NCBI GenBank assembly: GCA_023421075.1
Contig: JAEZUM010000023.1
Coordinates: 114,852 to 178,851, forward strand
From: Bacillota bacterium
Lineage (GTDB): Bacteria > Bacillota > Clostridia > Lachnospirales > Lachnospiraceae
Reading direction: 5' to 3'
Length of the DNA: 64,000 nucleotides
In this document: positions 9,045 to 17,383 of the stretch, in pieces
Layout: the number at the start of each line of letters is the position of its first letter
How positions within the stretch are numbered: the first letter of the stretch is position 1
The notes under the pieces: model-generated
What the model was told of the DNA's origin: nothing
What the model saw: only the letters and a program-made list of their open reading frames with translations
Databases searched by the model: none
Translations under genes and position numbers: made by a program

Positions 9045-11300
9045 ATGATGATGTATCAAGATGCAACGAAATCACCACGAGAACGAGCCAATGATTTGCT
9101 CTCGCGGATGACATTACAGGAAAAGGTAGGGCAGATTAATCAAAGGTTGTTGGGATTTTCTGTCTATGAAAGACATGGAGATGATATCTCCCTCACGGAT
9201 GAACTGAAAGAAGAAGTGGGGAAACATGGTGGGCTGGGTGTGCTTTATGGCTTATATCGAGCCGACCCATGGTCACAAAGAGATTTTGAGTCGGGACTGT
9301 ATGGGACTTATATGAAGAAGGCATATAATCTTGTTCAGCGCTATGTGATTGAACATTCACGCTTCAGTATCCCGATGCTGTTGAGTACAGAGTGTCCTCA
9401 TGGACATCAGGCCTTGGATGGCTATTTGCTACCGGTGAATCTGGCTATGGGAGCTACCTGGAACCCGGAGTTGATCAGAAAAGCTTATCGTGTATGTGGT
9501 AAACAGATGAAGGAGTTGGGGACGGATTTCGCGTTAATCTCTATGCTGGATGTGCTAAGAGATCCTAGGTGGGGAAGGAGTGAAGAATGCTATTCTGAAG
9601 ACCCTTATCTTGCGGCATCTATGGCAAAAGAAGCGGTAACAGGTTGCCAAGAGGTAGGGGTGCCGGTGGTTTCGAAGCACTTTTGTGCACAGGGAGAGAC
9701 CACGGGGGGAATCAATGCCAGTGCTGCAAGAATCGGAGGAAGAGAGTTAAGAGAAATACATCTTCTTACAATGAAAGCCTGCTGTGAAGCAAAGGTAGCA
9801 GGTGTAATGGCTGCATATAATGAGATTGATGGTATATTCTGCCATGGTAATAAGGAGTTATTACAGGATATTTTACGTGGAGAGCTGGGCTTTACCGGTA
9901 TGGTCATGGCGGACGGCGTTGCCATAGACAGGCTAGATGTGTTGACGGGAGATTCGGCAGCCTCGGGAGCTATGGCATTGAAAGCCGGAGTAGATATCAG
10001 TCTTTGGGATGAAGCGTTTTCGCATCTTGAAGAGGCTGTGGGACGAGGGCTAATTACAGAACAAGAAGTCAATCAGGCTGCTCTGCGGGTGCTGGAAATG
10101 AAGTTTGAAAGAGGATTATTTGAACACCCGTATTTGAATGAATCAGAACCAGAGGAATTTTCTTATAAGAAATATTCGGAGAGTCTGGATTTGGCCCGAG
10201 AAAGTGCTGTTTTGCTAAAGCAAACCATTTTACCATTAAATAAAATGGGATTGCGAGTCGCTGTAATTGGTCCCAATGCCGATAATCTGTACAATCAGCT
10301 AGGGGATTATACTCCGGCACAGCGGGTGGGTCAGGGAATTACTCTGTTGCGCGGCTTACAGGAGGAGTTCGGAAAAGAAAACGTGCTGTATGCGCAGGGA
10401 TGCCAAGTTTGCGGAGACGATAGAACCGGTATTGATAACGCAATAGAAACAGCAAAGAAATGTGATGTGGTAATTCTGGCATTAGGTGGTTCCTCTAGCA
10501 GGTTCGCAGGAGTTACTTTTGATAACAACGGTGCGGCGGTACCGAATGACCTAGTGCAAATGGATTGCGGCGAGGGTGTGGATACAGTTTCTTTGCGGTT
10601 ACCGGGAGTACAGGAGGAATTAGCAGAAGCTGTGTTTCATACAGGAAAGCAAGTGATATCGGTAATCATAGCAGGAAGACCTTATGTATTACCGGAGATC
10701 ATTGAGAAATCCGGTGATGTGGTGTACGCTTTTTACCCAGGACCGATGGGCGGGAAGGCCCTGGCAGAGCTTCTGAGAGGAAAGTACTCTCCATCCGGTC
10801 GTCTTCCGGCTTCATTGCCCAGAAGTGTAGGACAACTCCCTTGTTATTATAACCCGAAGAATTCATATCCAAAACCTTACTATCCGAATGAGGAGACAGG
10901 AGCATTGTATCCTTTTGGGTGGGGACTTTCCTATACCCAATTTGAGATTACCAATGTAAGATTCCCATCGCCTATATTACAGTCTGCTCTGATAAATAAG
11001 GAACGGGGGTTGATTAACTTTACGGTAAAAAATCTCGGTAAGATGGATGCATATGCGGTACTTCAACTATTTATTCATGATGAACAGGCTAGCACAACGC
11101 GAAGAGTAAAAGAATTAAAGTCCTTCGAGAAGGTATTTGTACGAGCAGGAGAGGAAAAGGAGTGTGTGCTTACACTCGGTGTAGAAGAGCTCTCCTTGTG
11201 GAATAATGAGATGAAATTTGTTTTAGAACCTGGCGAATTTAGGTTGTTCTTGGAGGAAGGCGGCACACAATACGCTGAGGGAATACTTACTGTGATATAA
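9045..11300 (+). CDS. Glycoside hydrolase family 3 beta-glycosidase
   Basis: This 751-residue enzyme of the BglX type probably cleaves terminal beta-linked glucose or xylose from imported oligosaccharides. The GH3 N-terminal barrel shows the conserved KHF motif (VPVVSKHFCAQGE) and the nucleophile region GFTGMVMADGVAIDRL, with the catalytic Asp at about residue 290. The C-terminal alpha/beta sandwich and a fibronectin III-like end domain (from about 650) are complete. There is no signal peptide, so it acts in the cytoplasm on transported sugar. The ATG at 9045 is preferred because of GAGGAGAG at 9032-9039. It is the last gene of the locus before the second tRNA-Leu fragment. Confidence 0.9.
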   Translation: MMMYQDATKSPRERANDLLSRMTLQEKVGQINQRLLGFSVYERHGDDISLTDELKEEVGKHGGLGVLYGLYRADPWSQRDFESGLYGTYMKKAYNLVQRYVIEHSRFSIPMLLSTECPHGHQALDGYLLPVNLAMGATWNPELIRKAYRVCGKQMKELGTDFALISMLDVLRDPRWGRSEECYSEDPYLAASMAKEAVTGCQEVGVPVVSKHFCAQGETTGGINASAARIGGRELREIHLLTMKACCEAKVAGVMAAYNEIDGIFCHGNKELLQDILRGELGFTGMVMADGVAIDRLDVLTGDSAASGAMALKAGVDISLWDEAFSHLEEAVGRGLITEQEVNQAALRVLEMKFERGLFEHPYLNESEPEEFSYKKYSESLDLARESAVLLKQTILPLNKMGLRVAVIGPNADNLYNQLGDYTPAQRVGQGITLLRGLQEEFGKENVLYAQGCQVCGDDRTGIDNAIETAKKCDVVILALGGSSSRFAGVTFDNNGAAVPNDLVQMDCGEGVDTVSLRLPGVQEELAEAVFHTGKQVISVIIAGRPYVLPEIIEKSGDVVYAFYPGPMGGKALAELLRGKYSPSGRLPASLPRSVGQLPCYYNPKNSYPKPYYPNEETGALYPFGWGLSYTQFEITNVRFPSPILQSALINKERGLINFTVKNLGKMDAYAVLQLFIHDEQASTTRRVKELKSFEKVFVRAGEEKECVLTLGVEELSLWNNEMKFVLEPGEFRLFLEEGGTQYAEGILTVI

Positions 11301-11472
11301 CCTCTTAGTACGATGTACAGACGACGATAATATCTGATGTAATTATAAACATCAATAATATATTTTAGGCAATTTTGTTTGTTTTTCTGTCGGATATATA
11401 CCTATACTTATAATACTTATTTTCTCATCATTATCTTTTAAATAAGTATTATTTACCCATTCTATAAAGGTA

Positions 11473-11531
11473 TAGACTAAGGATCTAGTCCGGGTTTCTG
11501 GGTAGGGGTTCAAGTTCCCCTCGATTGCAGT
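11473..11531 (+). repeat. Partial copy of tRNA-Leu (3' half), probable fossil attachment site
   Basis: Bases 11473-11515 are identical to 2498-2540 of the tRNA-Leu gene, from the anticodon stem into the T arm. After one inserted T and one C-to-T change the match continues through the acceptor 3' strand to 11531. The tRNA 5' half is absent, so no functional tRNA is made. Together with 2498-2555 it forms direct repeats about 9.0 kb apart, the pattern left by integration of an element into the 3' end of a tRNA gene. Confidence 0.85.
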
Positions 11532-11538
11532 ACGTGAA

Positions 11539-11583
11539 AACAAGGGTTTCAGCACTTATAAGATAAGTGTTGAAGCCCTTGTT
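11539..11583 (+). terminator. Strong hairpin after the tRNA fragment
   Basis: A long stem (AACAAGGG, then TTCA, then CACTTA, matched by TAAGTG, TGAA, CCCTTGTT) is followed by CTTTACT. It sits where the terminator of an intact tRNA would be. It would also stop GH3 transcription. Confidence 0.75.
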
Positions 11584-11616
11584 CTTTACTAATCCTTGAT
11601 ATGTCTCAAATAAATA

Positions 11617-11751
11617 TTATGTGTCAACATTTCTAAAATGTTCCCCTAATTTATTCGCCATATTACGCTTACTCTGATTAACAATATGAGTTTAGATGTT
11701 CAAGGTAGTAGTTTTATCCCCATGTTCTAACCACTCAGAGACTTCTTTCAT
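11617..11751 (-). pseudogene. Relic C-terminus of a tyrosine (phage-type) integrase
   Basis: On the reverse strand, 11751 to 11617 translates as MKEVSEWLEHGDKTTTLNI, stop, THIVNQSKRNMANKLGEHF and a few more residues before TAA. This matches the last box of tyrosine recombinases, normally VSEWLGHSxxxTTLxIYxH followed by a Lys/Asn-rich helix and ANKL. The codon where the catalytic Tyr should be is TAA, and the box II His/Gly pair has drifted (EHGDK). Nothing recognisable remains upstream. The fragment lies 86 bases beyond the tRNA-Leu partial copy, where an integrase of a tRNA-targeting element is expected. It cannot be active. Confidence 0.75.
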
Positions 11752-11896
11752 TAATAATTAAGCAAATATATATATAAATCCTACAGACATTGAGCATTGT
11801 TATATTTTTTATAATAACCACCATGGTGAAGAATGCGAACAGGAGACCAATTCAATATCTTGAGATATTGAGAAGCCTATGTGAAGAACTGAGATG

Positions 11897-11925
11897 TTGA
11901 ACGACTAATTCCCTTAAAGTATTCT
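11897..11925 (+). promoter_or_regulatory. Promoter of the AT-rich lipoprotein gene
   Basis: TTGAAC and TATTCT are 17 bases apart, about 40 bases ahead of the start codon. The inverted repeat at 11853-11870 lies upstream and could be an operator. Confidence 0.5.
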
Positions 11926-11966
11926 AATACTATCATTATTATTATCTGATTTGGAGAGGTATGTAA

Positions 11967-12527
11967 ATGAAGAAGATATTTATTGTATGTATTATATTTC
12001 TTTTTATTATAATTATGTTATCAGCATGTGTTAGACAGGCTGAATTTACCGATCAAGATAAAGGTTTTGTTTTTACTTTTGATGATATAAAGGATTTAAA
12101 TATAGATAATTTTATTATCAAGACATTAAAGAATGGGAAGGATTATTCCTATACCAAAAATAATACTGAGAATAATGGCTTTAGTTGTATGTATTTTGTT
12201 ATTTTGAAAGATGAGCAAGATAATGAATTTAAGCTTACATCAAGTGTAAATTTACAGCCAGATTCTAAAAGAGCCATACAGTTATTTAATAGTAATACTA
12301 AGATTATTAAAAATCTATACGGCTCTAGTATTAAAGATGTAAAGGCAAGTGAATATGATGTTGATGAACTGCTTATTGTAGAATCAGAAGATTACTTTTC
12401 AATAAATTTGAGTAAAGATAAATTATTTTATTTTATTGAAATTGATGGATTGTCAATAAAAGAAGATCAAGTAAAGGAAAATCTTTTGTTGAAGATAAAT
12501 AAGATAATAAATTCTGATCTTGAATAG
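11967..12527 (+). CDS. Small lipoprotein of unknown function
   Basis: This 186-residue protein has a lipoprotein signal (MKKIFIVCIIFLFIIIMLSAC, lipobox LSAC with Cys at about 21). The mature part is hydrophilic, rich in Asp, Lys, Asn and Ile, with no motif I recognise. The ribosome site GGAGAGG precedes the ATG. The gene is clearly more AT-rich than its neighbours and uses many ATA, TTA and AAT codons. Together with the adjoining integrase relic this suggests it came with a mobile element. It is an orphan with its own promoter. Confidence 0.75.
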   Translation: MKKIFIVCIIFLFIIIMLSACVRQAEFTDQDKGFVFTFDDIKDLNIDNFIIKTLKNGKDYSYTKNNTENNGFSCMYFVILKDEQDNEFKLTSSVNLQPDSKRAIQLFNSNTKIIKNLYGSSIKDVKASEYDVDELLIVESEDYFSINLSKDKLFYFIEIDGLSIKEDQVKENLLLKINKIINSDLE

Positions 12528-12634
12528 CACTTATTATAGTGTAATGGTAAATTAATTTTCATCTGCAGTTTATTTTGATATTGTACATTGATTGCCGTTC
12601 GCACAGTGTTTTTTGGCTCTTTATTAGTTAATTT

Positions 12635-12668
12635 AACTATTTTAAGTATAATATATGGTAAAATAGTT
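12635..12668. promoter_or_regulatory. Inverted repeat upstream of the 5'-nucleotidase promoter
   Basis: Perfect arms AACTATTTTA and TAAAATAGTT flank 14 bases. It ends about 20 bases upstream of the -35 box at 12689, a position suited to a regulator site. It could also be a weak terminator for the preceding gene. Confidence 0.5.
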
Positions 12669-12688
12669 GTAAAATTTGCTAAAAAATC

Positions 12689-12717
12689 TTGTTATACACT
12701 AGGACGAGTGTTATAAT
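12689..12717 (+). promoter_or_regulatory. Promoter of the secreted 5'-nucleotidase
   Basis: TTGTTA and TATAAT are 17 bases apart, followed by a short leader and the ribosome site AGGAGG ahead of 12755. Confidence 0.8.
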
Positions 12718-12754
12718 GGAAAAGCAAACCAATTTAATATAGGAGGTTCAATTT

Positions 12755-14575
12755 ATGAAGAGAATTTGTAAAAAGTTTCTTTCCTTTACACTGGTACTGG
12801 TTTTAGCCTTAGGCCTGTTACCGGGTGGTGCTACTGCCCTTGCTAGGACAGTCAGTCACAGCAATATCGTTATTCTTTACACGAATGACGTACACAATGG
12901 TGTAAATCAAGTTGTGGGCACGGACGGAACCGTCACCAATATCGGTTATGCCGGTGTTGCGGCCTATAAGGACAAGATGGAGAAAGAGTATGGTAAGGAT
13001 TATGTAACTCTTGTTGATGCAGGCGATGCAGTGCAAGGAGATGCAATCGGTACTCTTTCACAGGGACAGTACTTGGTTGACATTATGAATCAAGTTGGGT
13101 ATGACATAATGGTACCCGGAAATCATGAGTTTGATTATGGTATGGAACGCATGCAGGAGCTGATGAAGAAGCTTGATGCCAAGGTTCTTTCCAGTAATTT
13201 TACCAATTTAAAAACGAAAAAGCTTGTTTATAAGCCTTATACCATGGTTACCTATGGAAAAGGCAAGAATGCAACAAAGGTAGCTTTTGTTGGTATTACC
13301 ACACCGGAAGCTTTTACAAAGTCCACACCTGCTTATTTCCAGGATGCCAAGGGGAACTTCATCTATGGTTTCAAAGAAGGCAAGAATGGACAGGAGCTGT
13401 ATGATGCAGTACAGAAAGCGGTTAACGATGCGAAGAAGAAGGGTGCGCATTATGTTATCGCTGTTGGGCATTTGGGACTTGATGAGCAATCTGCTCCTTG
13501 GCGTTCTACCGATGTTATCATGAATACCACCGGAATTGATGCTTTTATTGATGGACATTCCCATAGTACTGTTGTGGGTGACCTTGTAAAAAATAAAGAC
13601 GGAAAAGATGTTGTTCTTACTCAGACCGGTACCAAGCTGTCCAGCATTGGACGTTTGGTGATCAGTAGTAAAGATGGCAGTATTACTACCAGCTTAGTCA
13701 AAGGCTATTCAAAACAGAACGCAGATACCTCCAGCTTTATTGCTAAGATTCAGGAGAGCTTTGCTGCGGATTTGGCTGCTACAGTAGGTAAGACAGATGT
13801 AGCGTTGACCGTCCTTGACCCGGCAACCGGCAAGCGTATGGTACGTAGCAGAGAGACGAATCTGGGCGATCTGTGTGCAGATGCTTATCGCTATGTTCTG
13901 GGTAATGGCAAGTCAGGAGCAGAAAGTGGTCCGGCTGACATCGCCTTTGTAAATGGCGGTGGTATCAGAGCGGATATCAATGCAGGCGATATTACCTTCG
14001 GCGAAGTAATCGCAGTACATCCCTTCAATAACGTAGGCTGTGTTGTAGAAGCAACCGGTCAGGAGATTCTCGATGCATTAGAGATGGCAGCACGTGTAGC
14101 TCCTCAGGAGAACGGCGGCTTCTTACAGGTATCCGGAATGACCTATACTATTGATACTTCTGTTGTATCTACCGTAGTGGTTGATGACAAGAAGAACTTT
14201 GTTAAGGTTACCGGCGCGTACCGTGTGAAAGATGTTATGGTTGGAGGAAAAGCCCTCGACCTTAATAAGACTTATACCTTAGCATCACACAATTATATGT
14301 TGCTGAGCGGTGGTGACGGAATTAATATGTTCCGCGATAATAAAATTGTTGTTCAGCCTGTATTGTTAGATAATCAGGTCTTAATCTCTTATATTCAGAA
14401 ATATCTGAACGGCGTAGTTGGTCAGAAGTACAGCGATCCTTATGGACAGGGCCGTATTCAGATTAAGGATGGAAAGACTGCTTCTGCAACCGTGAATTAC
14501 TTTGCATCCAGAGTGATGGACTTAGCAATAGGCTGGGGAGTCTCCTTAGGACAACAGTTCGCAGCGAAGGGCTAA
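12755..14575 (+). CDS. Secreted 5'-nucleotidase / metallophosphatase (UshA/YfkN type)
   Basis: This 606-residue exported enzyme probably removes phosphate from extracellular nucleotides. It has an N-terminal signal peptide (to about residue 30, ending ATALA). The calcineurin-like domain has the metal-binding motifs YTNDVHNG, DAGDAVQGD, PGNHEFDYG and DGHSHS. The 5'-nucleotidase C-terminal domain carries NGGGIRADINAGDITFGEV and the substrate-binding LLSGGDG region. No sortase or S-layer anchor is visible at the C-terminus. The gene is monocistronic with its own promoter. PnuC, a nicotinamide riboside transporter, is its convergent neighbour; a link through NMN dephosphorylation is possible but not shown. 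Confidence 0.92.
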   Translation: MKRICKKFLSFTLVLVLALGLLPGGATALARTVSHSNIVILYTNDVHNGVNQVVGTDGTVTNIGYAGVAAYKDKMEKEYGKDYVTLVDAGDAVQGDAIGTLSQGQYLVDIMNQVGYDIMVPGNHEFDYGMERMQELMKKLDAKVLSSNFTNLKTKKLVYKPYTMVTYGKGKNATKVAFVGITTPEAFTKSTPAYFQDAKGNFIYGFKEGKNGQELYDAVQKAVNDAKKKGAHYVIAVGHLGLDEQSAPWRSTDVIMNTTGIDAFIDGHSHSTVVGDLVKNKDGKDVVLTQTGTKLSSIGRLVISSKDGSITTSLVKGYSKQNADTSSFIAKIQESFAADLAATVGKTDVALTVLDPATGKRMVRSRETNLGDLCADAYRYVLGNGKSGAESGPADIAFVNGGGIRADINAGDITFGEVIAVHPFNNVGCVVEATGQEILDALEMAARVAPQENGGFLQVSGMTYTIDTSVVSTVVVDDKKNFVKVTGAYRVKDVMVGGKALDLNKTYTLASHNYMLLSGGDGINMFRDNKIVVQPVLLDNQVLISYIQKYLNGVVGQKYSDPYGQGRIQIKDGKTASATVNYFASRVMDLAIGWGVSLGQQFAAKG

Positions 14576-14610
14576 TGCACAATATGCGGCGTCCTTTTCA
14601 CATAAGTTAA

Positions 14611-14733
14611 TTTATCACATTGTAGCACTAATAATAGCGTGTGACTATTAATCCAACAAATGACACGTTCTCAAACGGTCTTTGTATGGATCAATAATCA
14701 CACGCTATCTCTTTTAGCAAAGGATGTGATAAA
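14611..14733. repeat. Nested inverted-repeat element between convergent genes
   Basis: Outer arms TTTATCACAT (14611-14620) and ATGTGATAAA (14724-14733) are perfect. Inner arms ATAGCGTGTGA (14634-14644) and TCACACGCTAT (14698-14708) are perfect and continue imperfectly inward (TATTAATCCA against TGGATCAATA). The whole could fold as one long interrupted hairpin. It may act as a two-way terminator for the 5'-nucleotidase and pnuC genes or be a small non-coding repeat. Confidence 0.7.
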
Positions 14734-14783
14734 CATTCTCATTTTTATAAACGCCGCCTCTGATTTACGACAGCCCATTTTTA

Positions 14784-15494
14784 TTACTCCTCCGTTCTAT
14801 AATGTAAAAGGTTCAATTCTTGTTGTTGCCTTATCTTCATGGACTTCCAAGACAGAAACCCATAGATATCGCTGATCAGGAAGATAACAAAGCATAATAC
14901 CATCGGGATATATTTGATATCAGACATAGAGGCCAGGATCCAGAGAATAATAAGTACGATATCATTTGCCGCATATGCAATGGCATAATATGGGCTTCGA
15001 AGCATCATGAGAGCAGAGGCCATAAAGCTTGTTGTGATAGAAATAGTGCTAAAGACGATATTCGGAGTACCGAAGGCACTTAAGATATAATAAAACCCAT
15101 AAGTTACAATTCCGGTTGAAAGGTTTAATACAATCCACGAGCGTATTCTTAAATGGTTAACCTTCACCTCCCGATCGGCATAGGGATGATATAACCAGGT
15201 GATAAGCGATAAAAAGGCGATCGGAGCAGTCATTCCCAAATAGGTAATCATTTCACCAAAGTAGCGAAAGCGGTAAGAAATAAACGCATATAAAACACTG
15301 AAAACAATCGTTAATAATTGGCCCAAAGCATCTCCCTTTGCAACAAAAATTAGAGCAGTCAGACCAACCAGTGAAGCAGTTAGCATCAGCCAGTCATTAT
15401 TTTTGGTTACAAGGAATGTCACTGTTAAAAGCAACACAGAAGAGAGCCAAAGCATTTTTTCAAACCCGGATAAATTCTTTACCAGTTTCATCAT
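14784..15494 (-). CDS. pnuC: PnuC-family nicotinamide riboside transporter
   Basis: This 236-residue membrane protein has seven or so hydrophobic segments and the family layout (LSGFEKMLWLSSVLLLTVTF near the start, YAFISYRFRYFGEMITYLG in the middle, ANDIVLIILWILASM near the end). PnuC proteins carry nicotinamide riboside, or a related vitamin, down its gradient with metabolic trapping inside. The first of two adjacent ATGs at 15494 follows GGAGG with an eight-base gap. A leader of about 115 bases with several stems separates promoter and gene. Substrates of clostridial PnuC relatives vary (riboflavin and thiamine forms exist), so the exact vitamin is uncertain. Confidence 0.85.
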   Translation of the reverse strand: MMKLVKNLSGFEKMLWLSSVLLLTVTFLVTKNNDWLMLTASLVGLTALIFVAKGDALGQLLTIVFSVLYAFISYRFRYFGEMITYLGMTAPIAFLSLITWLYHPYADREVKVNHLRIRSWIVLNLSTGIVTYGFYYILSAFGTPNIVFSTISITTSFMASALMMLRSPYYAIAYAANDIVLIILWILASMSDIKYIPMVLCFVIFLISDIYGFLSWKSMKIRQQQELNLLHYRTEE

Positions 15495-15611
15495 ATTCGT
15501 TTCCTCCAAAAGAAAAAGCACCCGTAACAACATATCTTCTAAGACCTAACGATATGCTTACGAATGCTACATGCATTTCACTACCCGGTGGCAGTTCTAC
15601 TATATTTAAGT
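15495..15611 (-). promoter_or_regulatory. Structured 5' leader of pnuC (possible riboswitch)
   Basis: Read on the reverse strand, the leader can form ACTGCC/GGTAGT, AATGC/GCATT (loop ATGTA) and CATATC/GATATG stems. CACTAC near the 5' end can also pair with GTAGTG. The stems end about 20 bases before the GGAGG site. I do not recognise a known riboswitch class. Confidence 0.4.
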
Positions 15612-15617
15612 AGTGTG

Positions 15618-15647
15618 ATTATAGCATTTCATCGTTTCTTTTGTCAA
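15618..15647 (-). promoter_or_regulatory. Promoter of pnuC
   Basis: On the reverse strand, TTGACA (15647-15642) and TATAAT (15623-15618) are 18 bases apart. Confidence 0.8.
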
Positions 15648-15793
15648 TTAATAAAAAGGAATGGGTGTAATCGGATAATCACTGATGGAATAGGCTAAGG
15701 GCGGCCCCTGAAATTGAATGCAGATTATTTCTCATGCCTTGATTCATTTTCCTCTTGCAAATTTATTATACTTTTGATACACTCATAAAAGCG

Positions 15794-16012
15794 ATGTTGC
15801 GAAGCTCTTTTTATTCAGTATTCAGTGATGATTTCGATTATAAGTCACCGCGGATACATTACATGTTAAGTCATGGGAGCTTATTGAAACAGAGCTTTTT
15901 TTACGGTCAAGGCGAGATAGTACCATCGCCCCCGCGTGCTGCCTATCATCATAATCCATACATGAATTATCCTAATATCCAGTACCCGAAGACGGAGATA
16001 CCATCCATATGA
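15794..16012 (+). CDS. Doubtful small reading frame
   Basis: This open frame of 72 codons starts at the ATG at 15794 and ends at a TGA at 16010. The C-terminal part (AAYHHNPYMNYPNIQYPKTE) looks protein-like, rich in Tyr, Pro and Asn as in some spore-coat or surface tails. No ribosome binding site is visible, and the N-terminal half has no clear coding character. It could be the remnant tail of a lost gene. It fills part of the 520-base gap between the pnuC promoter and the antiporter. Confidence 0.22.
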   Translation: MLRSSFYSVFSDDFDYKSPRIHYMLSHGSLLKQSFFYGQGEIVPSPPRAAYHHNPYMNYPNIQYPKTEIPSI

Positions 16013-16054
16013 ACCTAGACTAGAAATTGTACAATGGTAAAGGGGAAAAAAGGA

Positions 16055-17290
16055 ATGGAAACTTACAAGTTTTTAATGGATTTAGCGCTAATCTTACTTA
16101 GCACAAAATTATTTGGAATTGCATCCAAAAAATTTAATATGCCCCAGGTGGTTGGAGCATTGATGGCCGGATTGATTTTGGGACCCGCCTTATTAAATGT
16201 ATTAAATGAAACAGAATTTATCATTGAATTATCTGAGGTTGGCGTTATTGTATTAATGTTTGCGGCCGGAATGGAATCAGATATCTCGGAGCTTAAGAAA
16301 ACAGGCAAAGCCTCTCTGATTATTGCAATAATGGGTGTGATCATACCCCTGGTCGGCGGTTTTGGTGTGGCTTATATTTTTAATAAACCGGGTATTATCG
16401 ATTCAAATGTCTCTTCCAGTATCTTCTTACAGAATATTTTCATCGGCGTTATTCTTACCGCAACAAGCGTAAGCATCACGGTAGAGACACTGAAGGAGCT
16501 TGGTAAGCTAAACTCTAATGTAGGAAATGCCATATTAGGGGCAGCGATTATTGATGATATTCTTGGTATAATCGTTCTTACGATCATTACCAGTGTGGCG
16601 GATTCCTCCGTGAATGTAATGGTTGTATTGCTGAAGATCCTTGCATTCTTCGTATTTGCAGGAGTAACCGGCTTCCTGTTCTTTAAGGCCTTTAAAAAAG
16701 TTACCGATCTATATCAGCGAGATATGAGAAGGTTCGTTATTATAGCATTTGTGTACTGCCTTATCATGGCATACTGTTCTGAGGTATTGTTCGGAGTTGC
16801 TGATATCACAGGTGCTTATATTGCCGGATTGATATTATCAAATTCCAAGTTCTCCGGCTATATCTCCCGTAGATTTGATACGGTATCCTATGTCCTTCTC
16901 TCACCGATATTCTTTGCCAGCATCGGTCTGAAGGTTATCCTTCCTAAGATGTCTATGGCAATTGTACTGTTTGCGGTATTGCTTGTGGTAGTAGCGATGC
17001 TCTCGAAGATCGTTGGCTGTGGAGTTGGAGCTAAGCTTTGCAAGTTCTCAAATAAAGAGAGTATGCAGATTGGATGTGGAATGGTATCGAGAGGTGAGGT
17101 CGCATTGATTGTTGCGAGCAAGGGTGCAACGGTAGGCTTGATGTCAAGCGCGCTGTTTGGTCCTGTCATTATCGTTGTAGTAGCCACTACGATTATATCA
17201 CCAATCTTATTGAAACTAGCTTATCGTAAAGATAAGGCTACCGATGAAATAGCGGTTAGTGATCATGATAAAAATGAATTAATAGCATAA
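16055..17290 (+). CDS. Cation:proton antiporter, CPA2 family (KefB/NapA type)
   Basis: This 411-residue integral membrane protein has about 12 spans. It carries the CPA2 core PQVVGALMAGLILGPALLN near the start, the paired acidic residues of the transport site (AAIIDDILGIIVL, about 170), and GMVSRGEVALIVASKGA near the end. It lacks the TrkA-N regulatory domain of KefB/KefC. It exchanges Na+ or K+ for protons across the membrane. Start 16055 is chosen over the ATG 21 bases upstream because AAAGGGGAAAAAAGGA lies directly before it. It appears to be a single-gene unit ended by a hairpin. Confidence 0.88.
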   Translation: METYKFLMDLALILLSTKLFGIASKKFNMPQVVGALMAGLILGPALLNVLNETEFIIELSEVGVIVLMFAAGMESDISELKKTGKASLIIAIMGVIIPLVGGFGVAYIFNKPGIIDSNVSSSIFLQNIFIGVILTATSVSITVETLKELGKLNSNVGNAILGAAIIDDILGIIVLTIITSVADSSVNVMVVLLKILAFFVFAGVTGFLFFKAFKKVTDLYQRDMRRFVIIAFVYCLIMAYCSEVLFGVADITGAYIAGLILSNSKFSGYISRRFDTVSYVLLSPIFFASIGLKVILPKMSMAIVLFAVLLVVVAMLSKIVGCGVGAKLCKFSNKESMQIGCGMVSRGEVALIVASKGATVGLMSSALFGPVIIVVVATTIISPILLKLAYRKDKATDEIAVSDHDKNELIA

Positions 17291-17343
17291 GCGAATAGAA
17301 CCTGAGTAGGCTTCTGTTTCAGATAAATATATAAGAATAGTTG

Positions 17344-17383
17344 AAATGGCTTTTGTAAAGGAAGGAGATTACAAGAGCCATTT
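17344..17383 (+). terminator. Terminator of the antiporter gene
   Basis: Stem AAATGGCT, TTGTAA with TTACAA, AGCCATTT and a ten-base loop, followed by TATAT. Confidence 0.75.

Larger units (their letters stand above)
11301..11966. other. Intergenic stretch holding island remnants and the lipoprotein promoter
   Basis: No intact gene is seen here. In order, it holds the tRNA-Leu fragment, its hairpin, the integrase relic, an AT-rich tract, an inverted repeat CAATATCT-TG-AGATATTG at 11853-11870 and the promoter of the next gene. Confidence 0.7.
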
